In this document: positions 43,314-53,442 of the stretch, one piece after another | Numbering within the stretch: the stretch's first letter is position 1 | Layout of the letters: every line of letters begins with the position of its first letter | Assembly: GCA_964594125.1 (NCBI GenBank) | Contig: CAZQLL010000011.1 | Span: forward strand, 1 to 64,000 | From: CAVRZJ01 sp964594125 | GTDB taxonomy: Bacteria; Acidobacteriota; Thermoanaerobaculia; Thermoanaerobaculales; Thermoanaerobaculaceae | DNA length: 64,000 nucleotides | Direction of reading: 5' to 3' | Made by a program: the position numbers and the translations under genes | The notes under the pieces: model-generated | Database searches by the model: none | Told to the model about the DNA's origin: nothing | Seen by the model: only the letters and a program-made list of their open reading frames with translations

Positions 43314-43630
43314 CCGACAATTACACCGATCCACTTCTTCTCGACTGGGGGCAGGCAACTGTCGAGTTGTCGCATCCCTCAAAGCGCGTTGCCGTACATG
43401 TAATTAATCACCAACTTGCCACCCAGGACGATGTTGTTCGTAATCTGCGCTTCATATGCGGCAGGCTTCGTTGGTTCAGGCGCAACCTCCCCCAGGGGTT
43501 TCGGCAGGTTGTGGTGATCGATGACCGCGGCCAGTCTATAGCGGATTCGATCAAGCTTCGCTTCCGCAAAGTGTGCGCGGGCGAGCTGGCCAAGGTCAGC
43601 TTCCTGTCAGAGGGCTCCGATGTCGTATAA
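43310..43630 (+). CDS. Inactive toxin-domain lookalike, candidate immunity protein
   Basis: A 106-residue protein starting inside the RHS stop (ATGA). From residue 29 it aligns without gaps to the last 80 residues of the RHS tip: AVHVINHQL against AVEVKNYDL, and LPQGFRQVVVIDDRGQ against LPAGVRQGLVLDLRGQ. About one third of residues are identical over 48 positions. The catalytic Glu and Lys of the tip are His and Ile here. It is therefore a catalytically dead copy of the toxin domain, placed where an immunity gene is expected. It may neutralise the toxin by mimicry or be a relic of an older tip. Base composition is much lower in GC than upstream. Confidence 0.7.
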   Translation: MTDNYTDPLLLDWGQATVELSHPSKRVAVHVINHQLATQDDVVRNLRFICGRLRWFRRNLPQGFRQVVVIDDRGQSIADSIKLRFRKVCAGELAKVSFLSEGSDVV

Positions 43631-43928
43631 CCTGATCGCCGAAGCGCATTCTCAGCTCGACTGGGTTCATCTCAACAAAGAGCTCGCGTTCTCGCGTGGT
43701 CTCGTGGAGTGTTTCCCGATGCCGAGCGAGAGGCGGGGCGAGGCAGACGCGGTGGGCGTTTCTTTGCCGCAGCGCTTTGCCACATCAGAGGGCTGGAGTG
43801 CACTCAGTCGTCTAATCACCGTGCTGGTTGTCGATTTTGGCATGTCCGTCTTTGATCTTTGTTCGGGCGATGAGGTGACGCCCCCTGATCTTGAACGGTT
43901 GCGTCTTGGCGTATTAGGGGGTACCTAA
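43620..43928 (+). CDS. Small protein, second candidate immunity gene
   Basis: A 102-residue cytoplasmic protein whose ATG overlaps the previous gene by 11 bases. It is mixed helical, with a hydrophobic segment RLITVLVVDFGMSVFDL and an acidic end. No family is recognised. Overlapping order behind the RHS gene makes it a likely immunity factor, alone or with the preceding protein. Confidence 0.65.
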   Translation: MSYNLIAEAHSQLDWVHLNKELAFSRGLVECFPMPSERRGEADAVGVSLPQRFATSEGWSALSRLITVLVVDFGMSVFDLCSGDEVTPPDLERLRLGVLGGT

Positions 43929-44346
43929 TCCCGGCAACCATCTGCACCGTGATCACTGGCGCGCCATCTCCCTCGTGCGGTGGCTGCACGCGAATCGTCC
44001 GGCGGCCGCCGAAATGCTCGATCCCGCGAAACACTTCTGAGGCGCCGGGTAGGCCGGGGAGGTTGCCCTCCCCGGCCTACCCAACACCAATGGGAGCACA
44101 CCGTGCGGAGGAGGGCGGCGGAGACGATTCCGCCGGAATGGCCAGCGTGGTGGCAGGAGGCGATGGCGAAGGGGGAACCGGTCCCGAGGTCGTTCGCCGG
44201 GGAGCGCAGCATCTCCTTATCGCGCTCCGCCATTATCAAGCAGTAGGTTCCACGAGACAGCAGTGGAACGCACTGCCGGAGCAGGCCCGGCTAATCCACC
44301 TGCGGCGATTCTGGGCCAGCTTTGGGATTCCGTTTCCACAATAGGT
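43929..44346 (+). pseudogene. Frame-broken remnant of another RHS toxin tip
   Basis: Protein-like pieces occur in different frames. A HLHRDHWRAISLVRWLHANR piece ending at 44040 is followed by AAETIPPEWPAWWQEAMAKG and, after a shift, QWNALPEQARLIHLRRFWAS with a stop at 44342-44344. Such leftovers are common behind rhs genes, where old tips are displaced by recombination. The gene that follows looks like its immunity partner. Confidence 0.5.
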
Positions 44347-44351
44347 GCGCC

Positions 44352-44735
44352 ATGACTCAGATTCTCCACGAGTACGAGAACCTGCTCAAGCGATTCCGCT
44401 CGGACTATGAGCTGGCCGAGAGGCTTGAAACTCCGAACCCAGAGGACGATCTCCACGTCCGCATCGCAATTGTCGGCTACTCCTATTCTCAACCCACTGA
44501 GACCTGGGGCCGTAACCACTACCACTTCTTGAAGTACTACCGCGAGGGCGACTATGCAGACGAGAACTTCTCGACTGTCGCGGCGAATCCGCATCTCTGT
44601 GCGGCTTTTGCCTGCCTATGCCTCGGATACCTGCTTGGTCTTTTCCAGCGCGGCGGGCTTTCAGAGGAGCAGTTTCATGTTGCGCAGCGACAGCTTGTGG
44701 GGTTTATCGCGCTGAATGGCGAGGCGTTCGCCTGA
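44352..44735 (+). CDS. Candidate immunity protein of the displaced tip
   Basis: A 127-residue cytoplasmic protein, helical and rich in Tyr and Glu, with LHEYENLLKRFRSDYELAERL at the start and a hydrophobic AAFACLCLGYLLGLF segment. No family recognised. It starts seven bases after the tip remnant and its TGA overlaps the next remnant's ATG (TGATG), the order expected of toxin-immunity cassettes. Confidence 0.6.
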   Translation: MTQILHEYENLLKRFRSDYELAERLETPNPEDDLHVRIAIVGYSYSQPTETWGRNHYHFLKYYREGDYADENFSTVAANPHLCAAFACLCLGYLLGLFQRGGLSEEQFHVAQRQLVGFIALNGEAFA

Positions 44736-45000
44736 TGCAGGTTGATTTCAACCAGGGTCGGGGGGCTTTAGGCCACACCCGCACTCGACTTGGCCTTGGT
44801 GAGATCTTCGAGCTAGAACCAGAAGGACAGAGATCATCCCTGGGGATCGCGCAGGTGCAGTTGTACGCCGCCGCGCGGCGCGCCGGTGGGTTGCGTATTC
44901 AGCAGCGCGACTTTGGTGAGGCTGTGATCGGGATCGGTGCCGGGTACGTGCCTACCGGACATCCAGCACTACCCCGGTGCAGGGATCATGTTCGTCTAAG
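44735..45000 (+). pseudogene. Remnant of a third toxin tip, frameshifted
   Basis: About 75 good codons (TRTRLGLGEIFELEPEG, then GIAQVQLYAAARRAGGLRI and AVIGIGAGY) are followed by a frameshift. The expected ending IQHYPGAGIMFV, with a stop, is read in another frame up to 45000. The ELEP segment resembles the ExKP-type core of some nuclease tips. It lacks an RHS core of its own. Confidence 0.5.
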
Positions 45001-45033
45001 AGGGCACCGGCGGGTTGCCAGAGTAGGTGGGGT

Positions 45034-45528
45034 ATGGGAAGACAAGTCGAGTTCTACTTCACTGACCGCGACGAATTGGAGTTCCTCCGACAAGTCCGGT
45101 CCTTCTTGCCTCTTGCTTGGGCCAGAGCAGTCTCGCCGACCGCCACCACAGAACCTCTGGATGATCTTCCCCCGCTCTCGGACCGGTCGGACAACGTGAA
45201 CCTCGTGCTCTTCAACCCGAAGCTCCCCGGTGCCCTGCTAATCGACCATATCCCTTCCCGTTCTCTCTTCGCGGTCAACATCATGGACTCCGAGGCCGTA
45301 CAGTTCTTGCGCTGCACCAGTCCTCGCGGCTGGCTTGTTGCTGGTCGCGTCTGGTTCGAACCCCGATCGGCACATGGTCCAAAGAGCCCCGCATTCCTGG
45401 CGTGGGCCGACCAGCTCATGGTGTGGATGCGCCGATCCTACGCCCGTCACACAGATGGCAGACTCCTTGGACGCAATGCCCTGTCACTTTCTTCATCAGG
45501 TGAACTCCGTGTTGGCCCGCCTGAATGA
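45034..45528 (+). CDS. Candidate immunity protein of the third tip
   Basis: A 164-residue soluble protein opening MGRQVEFYFTDRDELEFLRQ, with a central NLVLFNPKLPGALLIDHIP strand pair, a GRVWFEP block and a C-terminal FLAWADQLMVWMRRSY helix. This resembles a type of small protein I associate with polymorphic-toxin immunity, but a name is not certain. GGTGGGG lies close before the ATG. It follows the frameshifted tip remnant. Confidence 0.65.
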   Translation: MGRQVEFYFTDRDELEFLRQVRSFLPLAWARAVSPTATTEPLDDLPPLSDRSDNVNLVLFNPKLPGALLIDHIPSRSLFAVNIMDSEAVQFLRCTSPRGWLVAGRVWFEPRSAHGPKSPAFLAWADQLMVWMRRSYARHTDGRLLGRNALSLSSSGELRVGPPE

Positions 45529-45971
45529 GTCACACCCCCGACGGTGGGCTCCTGCCGGAGTATCTGCGAGGCGACCAAGGACACGGGATGCCCAATGAGC
45601 GGAGCTTGCGCCTGACGAGCCTCCCAGAGCCAGCACTGCCCACCGACCCGCGGCTCCGACTGTGGCAGGGGTCATCTTCGGCGCGGAGCCTCCAGGAGCA
45701 ATTCCGAGACCACAGCCGAAGGTAGGGCGCGTCCCGCGGTTCCTAACGATGTCGCGTGGGGCGCGGATCCGCCACCGGGTCAGGTTTGCGTTAACTTGCG
45801 GACAACGGGGAGGCTGGGGTCCGCATCGCCGAGAAGCTCTCGGAGGGTGCGCTCGTGGCTTGCCTCGACCGATGAGATCCGGAGCGATCGTTGGCCAGCT
45901 GACCTGCTCCCCGGAAATCGGTCCAGGCGAAACGAGAGTCTGGCCGATAAACTGGATGAAGGGAGCAGGCA
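45529..45971. other. Gene-free stretch
   Basis: No convincing coding frame on either strand. It separates the RHS train from the insertion-sequence scrap. Confidence 0.45.
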
Positions 45972-46084
45972 ATGCGCAAGAGCCAATTCAGCGAGGAGCA
46001 GATCATCGCGATCCTCAAGCAGGCCGAGGCCGGCATGAGGGTCGCGGATCTCTGCCGCCAGGCAGGGATCAGCGAAGCGTCTGC
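45972..46084 (+). mobile_element. IS3-family OrfA fragment
   Basis: Encodes the first 36 residues of an IS3-type OrfA (KSQFSEEQIIAILKQAEAG, then MRVADLCRQAGISEA). It then breaks at AGCGAAGCGTCTGCC into DNA that matches the 3' end of the ABC-F gene. The helix-turn-helix is incomplete and no OrfB exists. Confidence 0.8.
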
Positions 46085-46480
46085 CTCCGCCACTCCTCGT
46101 CCTCGCTGAAGTTGCTGGAGCACCGCGCTCTCACGGTCCAGCGCATTACAGGGCCTCCACACCACCCCCGCAGCTCCGGTCGACTGCAATGCAGCCCGCG
46201 TCGCGCCACCCACCCAGCCCCCCGCGCGGTGCCGTCGGAGAAGTTGACCTTGCTGTCGCCCTCGAAGGCGAGGATGTGGGTGGCCATGCGGTCGGGAAGT
46301 GAGCGGTCGTCGCTGATGACGCTGACGGAGCCGGCGAAGCTCTCGAGGCCGGACTCGAGGGCGCGCCGGCCGAGCGGCCGGCTCCGCCGGCGCGAGCTGT
46401 GAGGTCGGCGGGACACGAGCGCCGGGCCGCGGCGAATGGGGTTGACGTCGAGGGTGTTGGCAGGCTCGTCGAGGACGCTA
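46085..46480 (-). pseudogene. ABC-F gene shard, piece 1
   Basis: Two matches to the 3' end of the intact gene at 49037-50722: 46085-46110 (FSExEEWR(R/K)QTL) and 46226-46480 (DEPANTLDVN, ALESGLESFAG, ATHILAFEGDSKVNF). They are split by about 115 bp of other sequence, with mutations in the second signature region. It contains the piece missing from the shard at 47217-47640. Confidence 0.7.
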
Positions 46481-46837
46481 CGCGTCGACTCGAAGCGGCA
46501 GGAACTCGATGCGGTTCGCCAGGTCGACGGACTCGGCGGCCTTTCCGATCAGCTCGAGGTCCTTCACCGCTGCACCAATCGACACTCGGAGGGGATGCAC
46601 GAGGATGATCCCGGAGAACTGCCGGCCCGCCGTCTGCCATGCGTCGCCGATCGCCAGGAAGTCGTGGTCCGAGGTTACCAGTATCCTACCGAAGCTTGTG
46701 GCCCCCGCGAGGAGTGCGTCGTCGGCAAAGCGCTCTGTGCCGTCCTCGCGGGCGGTGAGGAGGTCGACGCCTCGGAGCCTCAACTCGTGGACAATCGCTC
46801 TCGGGATGTGGACGTCCAGCTAGAAACAGACCGGCAT
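46478..46837 (-). pseudogene. DUF5615 PIN-like toxin with amber codon 6
   Basis: From the ATG at 46837 the frame reads MPVCF, then TAG at 46822-46820, then LDVHIPRAIVHELRLRGVDL and a full PIN-like protein (DDALLAGATSFGRILVTSDHDFL, GIILVHPLRVSIGAAVKDLELI). Family members have a Tyr codon where the TAG stands. Restart at a TTG (46783) would lose the first catalytic Asp in LDVH. The ATG shares one base with the antitoxin stop (TGATG). Confidence 0.8.
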
Positions 46838-47151
46838 CAGCGAGGGCCGGCGGTGCGGAGGCGGGCTTCCAACGGGGAGGGCCGCCCCGTACGCACGCGC
46901 TCAGCGATCTCGCGGAGCTGGGCCTCGAGGACCGCGTCGAGTTCCTGCGCGTGGTCCCAGTAGTACGCCAGTGCGGAGTGGATCTGCGCCAGCGAGAGAC
47001 CGGCATGCTGGAAATGCAGCTCCTCGGCGCTCCACCCGTGCGCCGTCTGCTCCGCGACGAGCTGCACCACCTTCATGGCCGACGCGCCGATGCACGGACG
47101 GCCACTCGCGTGCATGAAGACATGCCCGTAGCTGGTTGCAGGAGCTGACAT
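46837..47151 (-). CDS. DUF433 antitoxin
   Basis: A 104-residue protein of the DUF433 helix-turn-helix type: GRPCIGASAMKVVQLVAEQ, a GWSAEELHFQHAGLSLAQIHSALAYYWDH core and an Arg-rich tail. DUF433 proteins pair with DUF5615 PIN-like toxins, as here, with a one-base overlap. The frame is intact, whereas the toxin carries a nonsense codon. Confidence 0.87.
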   Translation of the reverse strand: MSAPATSYGHVFMHASGRPCIGASAMKVVQLVAEQTAHGWSAEELHFQHAGLSLAQIHSALAYYWDHAQELDAVLEAQLREIAERVRTGRPSPLEARLRTAGPR

Positions 47152-47216
47152 TGCACCCTCCAGGGTCAGTCTAGCACCGGCGCGGGCGAGGCTATCGCGT
47201 CAACTTCCGATACGTA

Positions 47217-47640
47217 ATCCTATGCGGCCGGGTCGCCGCATCGCCCAGCGTCTGCCTCCGCCACTCCTCGTACTCGCTGAAGTTGCCGTCGAAGAAGTCG
47301 ACCGAGGAGCAGGACGTTGGCGCCCTCTTTCAGCATGCGCGCCAGGTGGACGCGGTTGCGCTCGCCGCCGGAGAGCTGCGACACCTTCTTCTGCTGGTCG
47401 GCGCCGCCGAAGTTGAAGCGCGAGCAGTACGCCCGCGCGTTCATCTTGACCTTGCCGAGCTGGACGTCGTCGAGGCCCTCGGAGATCACCTCGTAGACGG
47501 TCTTGTCGCGGTCGAGGGTGCGCGACTGGTCGGCGTAGGCGAGCTGCACGGTGTCGCCGACGCGCAGGACGCCGGCATCGGGCTGCCGCTCGCTCTCGGC
47601 CTGCTGCTCGCCGCGCAGCCTGCCCTGCAGGCGGCGCTGT
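47217..47640 (-). pseudogene. ABC-F gene shard, piece 2
   Basis: Matches the second half of EttA. Linker residues (EQQAESERQ) are joined directly to PDAGVLRVGDTVQLAYADQ, skipping about 100 residues. The sequence continues through SQLSGGERNRVHLARML to NVLLL. About 150 bp coding for Walker B to the ILAFEGES strand are then missing, and the final codons follow out of frame. The absent piece is the one seen at 46226-46480. Confidence 0.75.
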
Positions 47641-48012
47641 CCGACCTGGAAGGCTCCCGCACGGCGCTCCATCAAGTACCCATCAAGTACCGGCATGCCG
47701 CCTCAACACATTGCAGTTGAATGCCTTGAGCGCAACAGCCGAGCGCCGGACGGTGAGATTGGGCGTTGGCATCAACCAACCCGGCCGCGCACGGTCCCGA
47801 GCCCTGCCCACCATGGCACATACCGCTTCAGTACGGGAGGCAACCACTCGTGTTCGCGAAGATACCGGTGAGGCAACGCGCGGCCTTGACATCGACGGTA
47901 CCTGGTTCGATACTTGCGTTGCGACTAGAGACGGAGACGCGACGCGACTCCTTCGGAACCTCAGGGTCCTGCTCTAGACGCGTTTTCCTTGGCGCGCACT
48001 GGGAGCGGTGCC
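47641..48012. other. Gene-free stretch before the DUF3800 gene
   Basis: Lower-GC DNA with no convincing coding frame. A direct repeat CATCAAGTACC occurs twice near 47670. Confidence 0.4.
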
Positions 48013-48027
48013 ATGTAGATCCTCTAC

Positions 48028-48891
48028 GTGGACGAGTCTGGTGTCGAAGAGCTGAACGTCCCTCCTCCGCACTTTGTTCTGCTGGGCCTGATGATCCCCG
48101 CGAGCGACTGGAAGGACCTCGACAGCGCTAGTGAGCGCGTGAAAAGGCCCTACGGTCTTGACGGCGTGGAGATCCACGCTGCGTGGATGGCCAGACGGTA
48201 CAGCGAACAGGAGAGAATCCCGGGGTTCGAGGGCCTCGACAGGGATGCTCGTCGGAGCGCGTTCCGGCAGGAGGTCCAGCGACGCAGCGGCGTGCTTGGC
48301 GTCCGCGGTGATCCGAAGAAGATCAAGGCCTATCGAAAGGAAAGCCGTGAGACCGGCCGCTACGGTCACTTGACCCGCGATGAGCGTTTGGCTTGCCTCG
48401 CCGATCTTGCCACCGAGCTCGCGAGTTGGGACGGAATCAAGCTCTTCGCAGACGCCATCTCAAAAGCTGACTTTGCCACTGGCGCGCGGACCCCTTACGA
48501 GATGGCTTTCGAGCAAGTCCTGACTCGCTACCAGACCTATCTCAGTCATGCGCGAGAAACGGGGATCGTCGTTCACGACAACAACGCCACCGTCGCGCCG
48601 AGGCTGCATCAGTTGTCTCGAAAGTTCCACGCATCGGGTACCTTCTATCGGCAGATACCGAACATCGTGGAGACCCCGCTCTTCGTCGACAGCACGTTGA
48701 CGGCGATGATCCAAATGGCGGATCTCTGCTCGTTCTCGCTTCGCCGGATGATCGAAAAGGGCGCGGATGAGCTCTGGGAGATCCTCGAGCATCGAGTGGA
48801 CAGCTTCCACGGCAGGAAGGTCGGGGTCAGGCACTACACTGGCCGTCGCCCATGCACCTGCCGGATCTGCATCGCGCATGGACGTCAGTGA
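48028..48891 (+). CDS. DUF3800 protein, start damaged by an amber codon
   Basis: A 287-residue protein of the DUF3800 family, whose DES motif near the N-terminus and later acidic residues (DNNATVAPRLHQL, FVDSTLTAMIQMADLCSF) are typical. The family looks RNase H-like. The natural start is ATG at 48013, with GGGAGC upstream, but codon 2 is TAG, followed in frame by ILYVDES. The GTG at 48028 is the first restart and would keep the DES motif, though no ribosome site precedes it. A Cys cluster (CTCRICIAH) ends the protein. DUF3800 genes often sit in defence or mobile regions, and expression here is uncertain. Confidence 0.7.
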   Translation: MDESGVEELNVPPPHFVLLGLMIPASDWKDLDSASERVKRPYGLDGVEIHAAWMARRYSEQERIPGFEGLDRDARRSAFRQEVQRRSGVLGVRGDPKKIKAYRKESRETGRYGHLTRDERLACLADLATELASWDGIKLFADAISKADFATGARTPYEMAFEQVLTRYQTYLSHARETGIVVHDNNATVAPRLHQLSRKFHASGTFYRQIPNIVETPLFVDSTLTAMIQMADLCSFSLRRMIEKGADELWEILEHRVDSFHGRKVGVRHYTGRRPCTCRICIAHGRQ

Positions 48892-49036
48892 TTCCTGCTT
48901 GACGGGGTTTTCTGCATCCACCGTACCAGGGTGAACGTGCAAGCGCCCGGCGCCGCTCAGCTCCGGCCACAGGGATTGCAGCCCGCGTCGCGCCGCCTAC
49001 CCAAGCCTCTGCGAGGTGCCGCCAAAGAAACTGACC

Positions 49037-50722
<1,686 letters not shown>

Positions 50723-51294
50723 AGGGAGAAGTGTAGCCGGGTCCGGCGGCGGCGGGCGCCGCCAGGCGGGGGCGGGCCGGGGGGCTAGCGACGCCGAGCT
50801 CGAAGCGAGCTCGACCCTCCCTTCTGACGCTCACCCGGGCAGATCGGGCTTCGCCCGCTCCGGCCCAAACGGGCCGCGGCGCAGCGGGCGAGTTCGCGCA
50901 CGGAAACGGCCCCTCACGGCGACGATGGGCGGACCGGGCGGCAAGCCCGCGGCGCCGAAGGGCCGTATCGACGCCGTCCGGCGCCGGCAGCGCTGCGGTG
51001 CGCGCACGGCCGCCGTGGACGCCCCGCTGTCCGACCCGCCCGCGGGGGCTGCGGCCGCTGCCGGACACGACCGTGTCCGAGCCCGGCCTTCCGCTCGCCC
51101 GTCGCGCCGCGCGCCGGCGGACCCGGGAAGCCTGCCATACCAAGCTGGGGTACGCCGGGTCGCGGCGTTCGGGGGAGGCAGGATAACGCCGGGAGGGCCG
51201 GCGCCCGCTTTCCCGGCGACAGGCGGACGCTCCCGTTTCGACCGGTTTCGCTGGCAGCAGTTGCGCCGGCGCGGATCGCGGCTAGAATCCGCCA
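50723..51294. other. Gene-free stretch upstream of ettA and the glycosyltransferases
   Basis: Open frames here are Arg/Pro/Ala-rich chance frames. No repeat of the families described is recognised. Confidence 0.45.
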
Positions 51295-51996
51295 ATGCTC
51301 GACATCGCGGCCGTGATGCCGGTGTACAACGAGGAGGAGCGGATCGAGCGGGCGGCCGCCGCCTGCGTCGCGGCGCTGGCCGCCACCGGCTCGAGCTTCA
51401 GCCTCGTGGTGCTCGACGACGGCTCGACGGACCGCACCCCGGAGGCGCTCGCGCGGCTCGCCGCCGAACCGCGGATCGAGGTCGTGCGCAAGCCCAACAG
51501 CGGGCACGGCCCGACGATCCTCGCCGGCTATCGCCGCGCCGCGGGTCGGGCCCGCTGGGTGTTCCAGCTCGACAGCGACGAGGAGATCCCGGTCACGAGC
51601 TTCGCCGCGCTATGGGCGGCGCGCGAGGGGGCCGACGCGGTGGTCGGCATGCGGCAGCGGCGCCGTCAAGGGCTGCCGCGCCGCCTGGTCACGCACGGCA
51701 GCCGGCTGGCCGTGCGCCTGCTCTTCGGGTCCGCCGTGGTCGACGTCAACTGCCCGTTCCGCCTGGTCAGGGGCGACGTGCTCGCCCGCCTCGCCGCCCG
51801 TATCCCGCCGGACACGTTCGCTCCCAACGTCGCGCTGTCCGGGCTGCTGGCGCGCGAGCGCCGGCGCATCGTCAACGTCCCCGTTCCGGTGGTCAGGCGG
51901 GAGTCAAGGACCGCGGCGCTGGCGGGGTGGCGCGCCGTGGCGACCGGGCTCGTGGCCCTGCAGCAGACCGTCGCGATCAGGCGCAGCCATGCCTGA
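51295..51996 (+). CDS. GT2 glycosyltransferase, polyprenyl-phosphate type
   Basis: A 233-residue family 2 glycosyltransferase. The GT-A core starts PVYNEEERIERAA, with VVLDDGSTDRTPEAL and the metal-site DSDEE (in FQLDSDEEIPV). No membrane helices follow, unlike many dolichyl-phosphate-mannose-synthase-like enzymes. It transfers a sugar from a nucleotide donor to a lipid or glycan acceptor. Its last eight bases overlap the next glycosyltransferase gene, so the two are coupled. It is the first gene of the surface-polysaccharide operon. Confidence 0.9.
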   Translation: MLDIAAVMPVYNEEERIERAAAACVAALAATGSSFSLVVLDDGSTDRTPEALARLAAEPRIEVVRKPNSGHGPTILAGYRRAAGRARWVFQLDSDEEIPVTSFAALWAAREGADAVVGMRQRRRQGLPRRLVTHGSRLAVRLLFGSAVVDVNCPFRLVRGDVLARLAARIPPDTFAPNVALSGLLARERRRIVNVPVPVVRRESRTAALAGWRAVATGLVALQQTVAIRRSHA

Positions 51997-53440
51997 CGCC
52001 GCACCCGCGCCCGCCGCCGGCGCCGGCCGCTGCGATGCGGCGGTGCGGCGCATCCTCTGCATCGTCGTGACGTACAACCGCCGCGAGGTGCTGCTGCGCT
52101 GCGTCGATCGCATCGTCCGGAAAGTCGCCGTGCCGCCGGGCTATCAGGTCGACGTGCTCGTCGTCGACAACGACTCCGCCGACGGCAGCCGCGACGCCGT
52201 GCGCGCGCGCTTCCCCGCTGTGGAGGTGGTCAACACCGGAGGAAACTTCGGCGGCTCGGGCGCGTTCCGCACGGGGCTGCGGATCGCGCTCGACCGCGGC
52301 TACGACCTCGTCTGGCTGCACGACAACGACGCGTTCTCGTCGCGGCGCCTGCTCGAGCACTACGTCGGCGCGCTCGCCCGCCTCGGCGGCGAGGCGATCG
52401 TCGGCGGCTCGATGCACCAGCTCGAGGCGCCGCGGCGCATCAACGAGGCGGGCGGCTTCTTCGGACGCAGCCGCAACCTCGACATTCACCTGCCGCTGCT
52501 AGGCCAGCGTTCGACGCCGCGCCTGCGGCGCGCCGGCGAGACGGTCGAGGTGGATTACCTCGCCTTTGCCAACGTTCTGATGCCGGCCGCGATCGTGCGC
52601 CGCATCGGGCTGCCGGCGGACCTCTTCCTGCACTACGACGACATCGAGTTCTGCCTGCGCGCGCGCGCCGCCGGGTACGCCGTCGCGGCGGTTCCGGCCG
52701 CCGTCTTCTGGCACGAGAGCTGGCTCGCCAAACCGAAGACCTGGATGCAGTACTACGACACCCGCAACAGCCTTTGGGCGTTCGAGATGCGGATGCCGGA
52801 CCGGCTCCGGCGCAAGCGCCTGATCTGGATGCTCTCGGCGGCGAGGAACCTCGCCGCCGGCCGTCCGGCGCTGGCCGCGGCGATCCTCGCCGGCGTGCGC
52901 GACCAGGCGTGCGGCATCACGGGACGGGTCGAGGTGAGCGGCGCGGGTTTCGCCGTGCACGACATCGCAACCGGAGGCATCGAGCCGCTGCTGGCCGCGG
53001 GCGCCTGTCGCCGCTTCGCCGTCGACCAGCACGCCCTGCAGGCGCTGCCGCGCGCCTATCGGACGCTGTGGCTGGGCCGGCTGGCCGAGCTTGGGGAGCG
53101 TGCCTTCCTGTGCAGGCTCTCCGGCTCCCGCTTCACGCTGCACCCGGCCGCGCCGTGGGTCGCGGAGGCGGCCGCGGGCCACAGCCCACGGCTCACGCCG
53201 GCGCTCGCGCCCGCCGACGCACGCCGCACCGCCTCGGAGACCCTGCTGGTGCGGTCGGCGCTGCGCACCGGCGTGCGGGCGCGCGTCGCGCTGCGCGCCT
53301 TCCGCCGGATCGAGTGGCTGCACGGCACGCACGTTGTCGCGCACGACCACGGCGCGCGCGCTGCCGACTACCGCCGCCTGGGAGCGTTGTGGCTGCGGAG
53401 CTGGGTGTGGGTGGCCCGCGGCCGGAGAAGAGGGCGGTGA
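51989..53440 (+). CDS. GT2 glycosyltransferase, GlfT2/RfbF-like
   Basis: A 483-residue enzyme with a GT-A domain (about 20-290): IVVTYNRREVLLRCVD, VVDNDSADGSRD, NTGGNFGGSGAFRTGL, the LHDNDA metal site, and later HYDDIEFCLRARAAGY and WHES. This set is typical of rhamnosyl- or galactofuranosyl-transferases that build O-antigen or cell-surface chains. The C-terminal 190 residues are helical and unfamiliar. It overlaps the preceding gene and is followed after two bases by the sulfotransferase gene. Confidence 0.88.
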   Translation: MPDAAPAPAAGAGRCDAAVRRILCIVVTYNRREVLLRCVDRIVRKVAVPPGYQVDVLVVDNDSADGSRDAVRARFPAVEVVNTGGNFGGSGAFRTGLRIALDRGYDLVWLHDNDAFSSRRLLEHYVGALARLGGEAIVGGSMHQLEAPRRINEAGGFFGRSRNLDIHLPLLGQRSTPRLRRAGETVEVDYLAFANVLMPAAIVRRIGLPADLFLHYDDIEFCLRARAAGYAVAAVPAAVFWHESWLAKPKTWMQYYDTRNSLWAFEMRMPDRLRRKRLIWMLSAARNLAAGRPALAAAILAGVRDQACGITGRVEVSGAGFAVHDIATGGIEPLLAAGACRRFAVDQHALQALPRAYRTLWLGRLAELGERAFLCRLSGSRFTLHPAAPWVAEAAAGHSPRLTPALAPADARRTASETLLVRSALRTGVRARVALRAFRRIEWLHGTHVVAHDHGARAADYRRLGALWLRSWVWVARGRRRGR

Positions 53441-53442
53441 GG

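Noticed and set aside
45345..45372. GGTTCGAACC sequence resembling a tRNA T-loop
   Set aside because: It lies inside the candidate immunity gene, and no acceptor stem or anticodon arm can be folded around it. No tRNA or rRNA gene was found in the window.
37377..45528. Prophage or type VI secretion island around the RHS gene
   Set aside because: No phage structural, integrase, VgrG, PAAR or Tss genes are visible in the window. The RHS protein has its own signal-like N-terminus.
46820..48018. Stop-codon recoding (TAG read as an amino acid) to explain the in-frame amber codons
   Set aside because: TAG ends many intact genes here, such as the kinase (5000), the surface protein (16582) and the importer permease (27503). 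The amber codons sit only in the decaying accessory region, so mutation is simpler.
29940..49000. Integrated conjugative element
   Set aside because: The region is full of transferred and broken genes, but no integrase, relaxase, att duplication or tRNA target was seen. It is better described as an accumulation of independent insertions.
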